From the NCBI RefSeq assembly GCF_021390515.1, contig NZ_JAJUXI010000006.1, positions 186,001-250,000 of the forward strand: DNA of 64,000 nucleotides. The letters are read 5' to 3'. The notes beneath the pieces were generated by a model. The model saw nothing but the letters and a program-made list of their open reading frames with translations, was not told the origin of the DNA and did not search any database. This stretch comes from Dyadobacter sp. CY326 (GTDB lineage Bacteria > Bacteroidota > Bacteroidia > Cytophagales > Spirosomataceae). Position 1 is the stretch's first letter. Each line of letters opens with the position of its first letter. Below, one piece after another: positions 61,279 to 64,000 of this stretch. The position numbers were made by a program, and so were the translations under genes.

Positions 61279-61533
61279 ATGACAACATTCAAAATAGAAA
61301 TAGAACAGGAGAATGATGTTTCGCTGCTGAAAAGGGTTTTAACAGAACTTGGCTTCAATTTTGTTTTAGAGGATGATAAAGCTAATTCTATAACCGTAAG
61401 CGAACATGAGTTGGCAGGAATCAATGCCGGTCTTAAAGATGTGCAGGAAGGTCGTGTTTTTAGGAGTGAATATGTCAAAACACGCATCGACGATAAGATT
61501 GCGCAGCTTCGGTTAAAGTATGGAAATCAGTAG
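61279..61533 (+). CDS. antitoxin-like protein of a ParE/RelE-type module
   Basis: 84 residues, first of an overlapping pair. An N-terminal beta/alpha segment (TTFKIEIEQENDVSLLKRVL) is followed by a helical C-terminal half (ELAGINAGLKDVQEGRVFRS, then EYVKTRIDDKIAQLRLKYGN). The later part resembles the toxin-wrapping helix of ParD/RelB-like antitoxins; the N-terminal part is not a classical ribbon-helix-helix. It overlaps the toxin gene by 14 bases, a standard toxin-antitoxin arrangement. The assignment is by context and size. Confidence 0.75.
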   Translation: MTTFKIEIEQENDVSLLKRVLTELGFNFVLEDDKANSITVSEHELAGINAGLKDVQEGRVFRSEYVKTRIDDKIAQLRLKYGNQ

Positions 61534-61822
61534 AGAGCTGGAATGGTCCGAAAGAGCAGTGCTTGACTATGAAAACTTGACTGAATATTTATTTTTCAAA
61601 TGGGGCGAGAACATTACATTAAAGGTTCTCTCTGAAATTGACTATCAGATTAGCAGAGTCAAGAATAACCCCGAACAATTCCCAATAATCATTAAGCAAA
61701 ACGAAATTCGTAGGTGTGTCGCTTCTCCGCAAACCTCGATATTTTTTGTAGTCAAACCTCAAAGCATTTATCTTCTTTCAATTTTTGATAACCGCCTGAA
61801 CCCGGACAAATATCCGAGCTGA
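61520..61822 (+). CDS. RelE/ParE-family toxin
   Basis: 100 residues in the RelE/ParE fold: N-terminal strand with LEWSERAVLDYENLTEYLFF, then SEIDYQISRVKNNPEQFPII, and a final strand pair SIFFVVKPQSIYLLSIFDNR followed by LNPDKYPS. The conserved pattern W-x-xxA-x-xDYE...IFDNR is that of ParE-like members that inhibit gyrase, but a RelE-like mRNA-cleaving role cannot be excluded. Encoded from an ATG inside the antitoxin gene (14-base overlap). The module lies between two paralogous PVC-type genes. Confidence 0.88.
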   Translation: MEISRELEWSERAVLDYENLTEYLFFKWGENITLKVLSEIDYQISRVKNNPEQFPIIIKQNEIRRCVASPQTSIFFVVKPQSIYLLSIFDNRLNPDKYPS

Positions 61823-61937
61823 GGGTTAAAATTAGTTGGCAACAAATCCTTCATTTATCCCAACTAGATTTCCTATTTCAGGAAACATAAGGTATTTTTA
61901 TACGTTATTTGAGTATCCTGCATCATCAAAGTTTGTT

Positions 61938-64000
61938 TTGAAACAATCGAATTTCCCTAAGTCTGCATTACTAATTGCCGTAAATACGCTCTTCTTTAAC
62001 TTTTGCGGTTTCTGTCAACTTTCTGATTCATTAGTGGTTACTGACACGGACAGCATTTACGCTACGCTCTCGGAACCCGAAAAAAGATTTTCACGAAATG
62101 CAGTCCTCGGACTCAAAGTGGCCGACGGGTTGGAAGCTTCTCTTTTTTCGTCCGAACCCGACGTTATCAACCCCATTAACATTGATGTAGACCACCGCGG
62201 CAGGGTTTGGGCTTGCGAAGCCTATAATTATCGTCCTGCCGTTAATGGCAAGTCGGAGCTTGGGCAGGGTGATCGCATTGTGATTATGGAGGACAAAGAC
62301 GGCGATGGCAAATCGGACGTTACCAAGGTTTTTTACCAAGGTCCCGAACTGAATGCGCCGCTGGGAATTTGGGTGATGGGTAACAAGGCAGTCGTTTCGC
62401 AGAGTCCATATGTCTGGCTTTTTACGGACACCAATGGCGACGATAAAGCAGATACAAAAGAGGTTTTGTTTAAAGACATTGGCGGCGCACAAAACGATGC
62501 GGGCGTCCACGCATTTGTTTTTGGTCCAGACGGTAAATTCTATTTCAACTTCGGAAATGCAGGAAGACAGCTTGTGGACGGTCAGGATCGTCCGTTGCTC
62601 GATAAATATGAGCGACCGATCGATTTCAGACAATTTAAGCAAGGAGTGGTTTTCAGATGTGATCAGGACTTTACCCATGTTGAAATATTAGCAGAAAATT
62701 TCCGGAATGGCTTTGAAGTGGCTGTCGACAGTTACGGAACCATGTGGCAATCCGATCAGGAGGAGCCTGGCAATGGTGGCGACCGCGTTTCTTATGTGAT
62801 GGAAAATGGAAATTTTGGATACATTGATGAAATGACCGGTGCAAGCTGGCGTCTCAATAGGACCAATCTGGAAGATGAAATTCCGCGCAGACATTGGCAT
62901 CAGAATGACCCGGGCGTTGTGCCGAATTTGATTGAAACTGGTTCGGGTTTTCCGATGGGCATGACAGTATATGAAGGCGATTTGCTTCCCCGCCAATATT
63001 GGGATCAGGTTTTACTTGCCGATGCTGGTCAACAAAATGTAAGCGGATTCCCAGTCGAAAGTGAGGGCGCAGGTTATAAATCAAAAGGAATTTTGCCGAT
63101 CGTCACAGGCACGCGTGACAAATGGTTTCGTCCTACGGACGTGTGCGTTGCGCCAGACGGCTCGCTCATTGTTTCGGATTGGTATGATCCCATTGTAGGC
63201 TCTCATAAAATGAAGGATAAAAGCCGGGGCAGAATATTTCGCATCGCGCCAACCGGCACGCTTTACAAGATTCCTGTTTTTGACTTAACCATTCCTGAGC
63301 AAGCTGTTAAGGCATTGCAAAGCCCCAATTTATCAACGCGTTACATGGCCTGGAATGCTTGCGTAAAGCATGGCTGGACCGCAGAGCCTTTCCTGGAAGA
63401 GCTTTTCCGATCGGTTAGTGTAAGTCCAAAGTTACGCGCGCGCGCATTGTGGGTGCTAAACCGGATCGAAGGGTTTAATTACCGAAATCTTGACATTGCA
63501 TTCAGAGAAATGAACCCGAACCTGAGGATCACAGCATTGCGTGCCGTTAGGCAGCGAAACAGCGATCCGACAGAATACATTAAAAGGCTCACTTCTGACC
63601 CTGATCCGCAGGTGCGCAGGGAATGTGCATTGGCGATCAACCATAACCATACTTACGAAGCATTGGACGTTTGGCTGCAACTGGCCAAGCAATATAAAGG
63701 AAATGACCGCTGGTCTGTGGAAGCGTTGAGTATTGGCGCTTATGATCAATGGGAGCGGATATTTCCAGCGTGGCTGGCTCGCGCAGGCGACAATCCGGTT
63801 GCCACGAGCGCCGGGAAAGACATTGTTTGGCTGGCAAGAACACGCCAGGCGATTCCTTATCTGACACAAGCGGCTGCGGATACAAGTGTTAGTTTCAAAA
63901 GCCGATTACGTTATTTCCGTGCATTTGATTTTTTCCACGCAGGTTATGAAAAATCGCAAGCCTTGCTGAATGTGATGACGGTGAATTCTTCGGATCGCAT
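61938..64000 (+). CDS. PVC-type haem-binding protein with HEAT repeats, copy 2 (partial, runs off the window)
   Basis: The frame is open from TTG 61938 to the right edge (about 687 codons); no ATG lies near the N-terminus. It begins with KQSNFPKSALLIAVNTLFFN, a signal-peptide-like segment. It is a paralogue of the protein at 58144: LKVADGLEASLFSSEPDVIN, DVDHRGRVWACEAYNYRPAV, EDKDGDGKSDVTKVF, GTMWQSDQEEPGNGG and GSLIVSDWYDPIVGS, then helical repeats (AVRQRNSDPTEYIKRLTSDP). The window ends before any C-terminal CxxCH domain, so whether it carries haem is unknown. Start at TTG is chosen because the hydrophobic segment follows directly. Confidence 0.85.
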   Translation, partial: MKQSNFPKSALLIAVNTLFFNFCGFCQLSDSLVVTDTDSIYATLSEPEKRFSRNAVLGLKVADGLEASLFSSEPDVINPINIDVDHRGRVWACEAYNYRPAVNGKSELGQGDRIVIMEDKDGDGKSDVTKVFYQGPELNAPLGIWVMGNKAVVSQSPYVWLFTDTNGDDKADTKEVLFKDIGGAQNDAGVHAFVFGPDGKFYFNFGNAGRQLVDGQDRPLLDKYERPIDFRQFKQGVVFRCDQDFTHVEILAENFRNGFEVAVDSYGTMWQSDQEEPGNGGDRVSYVMENGNFGYIDEMTGASWRLNRTNLEDEIPRRHWHQNDPGVVPNLIETGSGFPMGMTVYEGDLLPRQYWDQVLLADAGQQNVSGFPVESEGAGYKSKGILPIVTGTRDKWFRPTDVCVAPDGSLIVSDWYDPIVGSHKMKDKSRGRIFRIAPTGTLYKIPVFDLTIPEQAVKALQSPNLSTRYMAWNACVKHGWTAEPFLEELFRSVSVSPKLRARALWVLNRIEGFNYRNLDIAFREMNPNLRITALRAVRQRNSDPTEYIKRLTSDPDPQVRRECALAINHNHTYEALDVWLQLAKQYKGNDRWSVEALSIGAYDQWERIFPAWLARAGDNPVATSAGKDIVWLARTRQAIPYLTQAAADTSVSFKSRLRYFRAFDFFHAGYEKSQALLNVMTVNSSDR

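Noticed and set aside
62091..62678. 195-codon antisense frame at the right edge
   Set aside because: The forward strand here encodes the second PVC-type protein, well matched to its paralogue at 58144.

Overview
The window is chromosomal DNA of a Bacteroidota bacterium, most likely a Cytophagales member close to Dyadobacter/Spirosoma. This rests on a SusC/SusD pair, several TonB-dependent receptors with an N-terminal carboxypeptidase-regulatory-like domain, DUF5686, DUF4249, a type IX secretion C-terminal sorting domain, FG-GAP/ASPIC lipoproteins, PVC-type haem-binding proteins, and promoter-like sites of the Bacteroidota TTTG-N19-21-TAnnTTTG class. The genus is an inference. I saw no rRNA, tRNA, CRISPR array, insertion sequence or prophage.

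Layout. 1-4.5 kb: end of a membrane protein, a small secreted protein, NhaA, a membrane-anchored unknown, endonuclease V and a GH18 lipoprotein. 4.6-6.3 kb: stand-alone LigD polymerase domain with Ku (end joining). 6.3-11.2 kb, minus strand: TonB-dependent receptor, helical-repeat secreted protein, LytS-type kinase and LytTR regulator, probably one functional unit. 11.5-18.2 kb: two small unknown proteins, a Bcr/CflA efflux pump, a UPF1/SMUBP2-like helicase and a DUF5686 outer-membrane protein. 18.3-19 kb: a decayed DUF1016 (YhcG-type) nuclease gene. 19.1-22.1 kb: a large FAD/Fe-S oxidoreductase of D-lactate/glycolate dehydrogenase type. 22.5-34.5 kb: SusC, SusD, a small lipoprotein and two paralogous lipoproteins of about 1,115 residues with FG-GAP/ASPIC repeats. 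34.5-40.8 kb, minus strand: GH31 glycosidase, DUF4249 lipoprotein and TonB receptor, tightly packed. 40.9-43 kb: tandem YD-repeat-like lipoproteins, one frameshifted in its signal peptide. 43-50 kb: SDR, purH, a membrane-anchored HExxH protein, an SSS symporter, cyclophilin and a lytic transglycosylase. 50.2-54.2 kb: molybdenum cofactor operon moeA-moaD-moaE-moaC/mogA fusion-moaA. 54.3-58 kb: small secreted protein, GT87-like membrane protein, RES/Xre toxin-antitoxin and an alpha/beta-hydrolase. 58.1-64 kb: two paralogous PVC-type haem-binding proteins flanking a ParE/RelE-like toxin-antitoxin pair; the second runs off the window.

The coherent systems are glycan uptake and degradation (SusCD locus and the GH31 locus), Moco synthesis, Ku-type end joining, a receptor-coupled two-component system and two toxin-antitoxin modules. 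The least explained items are the SusCD-linked FG-GAP lipoproteins, the receptor/LytTR unit, two small conserved-looking proteins at 11.6-12.0 kb, a perfect 58-bp palindrome downstream of purH, hairpin repeats near 8.95 and 18.2 kb, and decayed or switchable reading frames at 18.3-19 and 43 kb.
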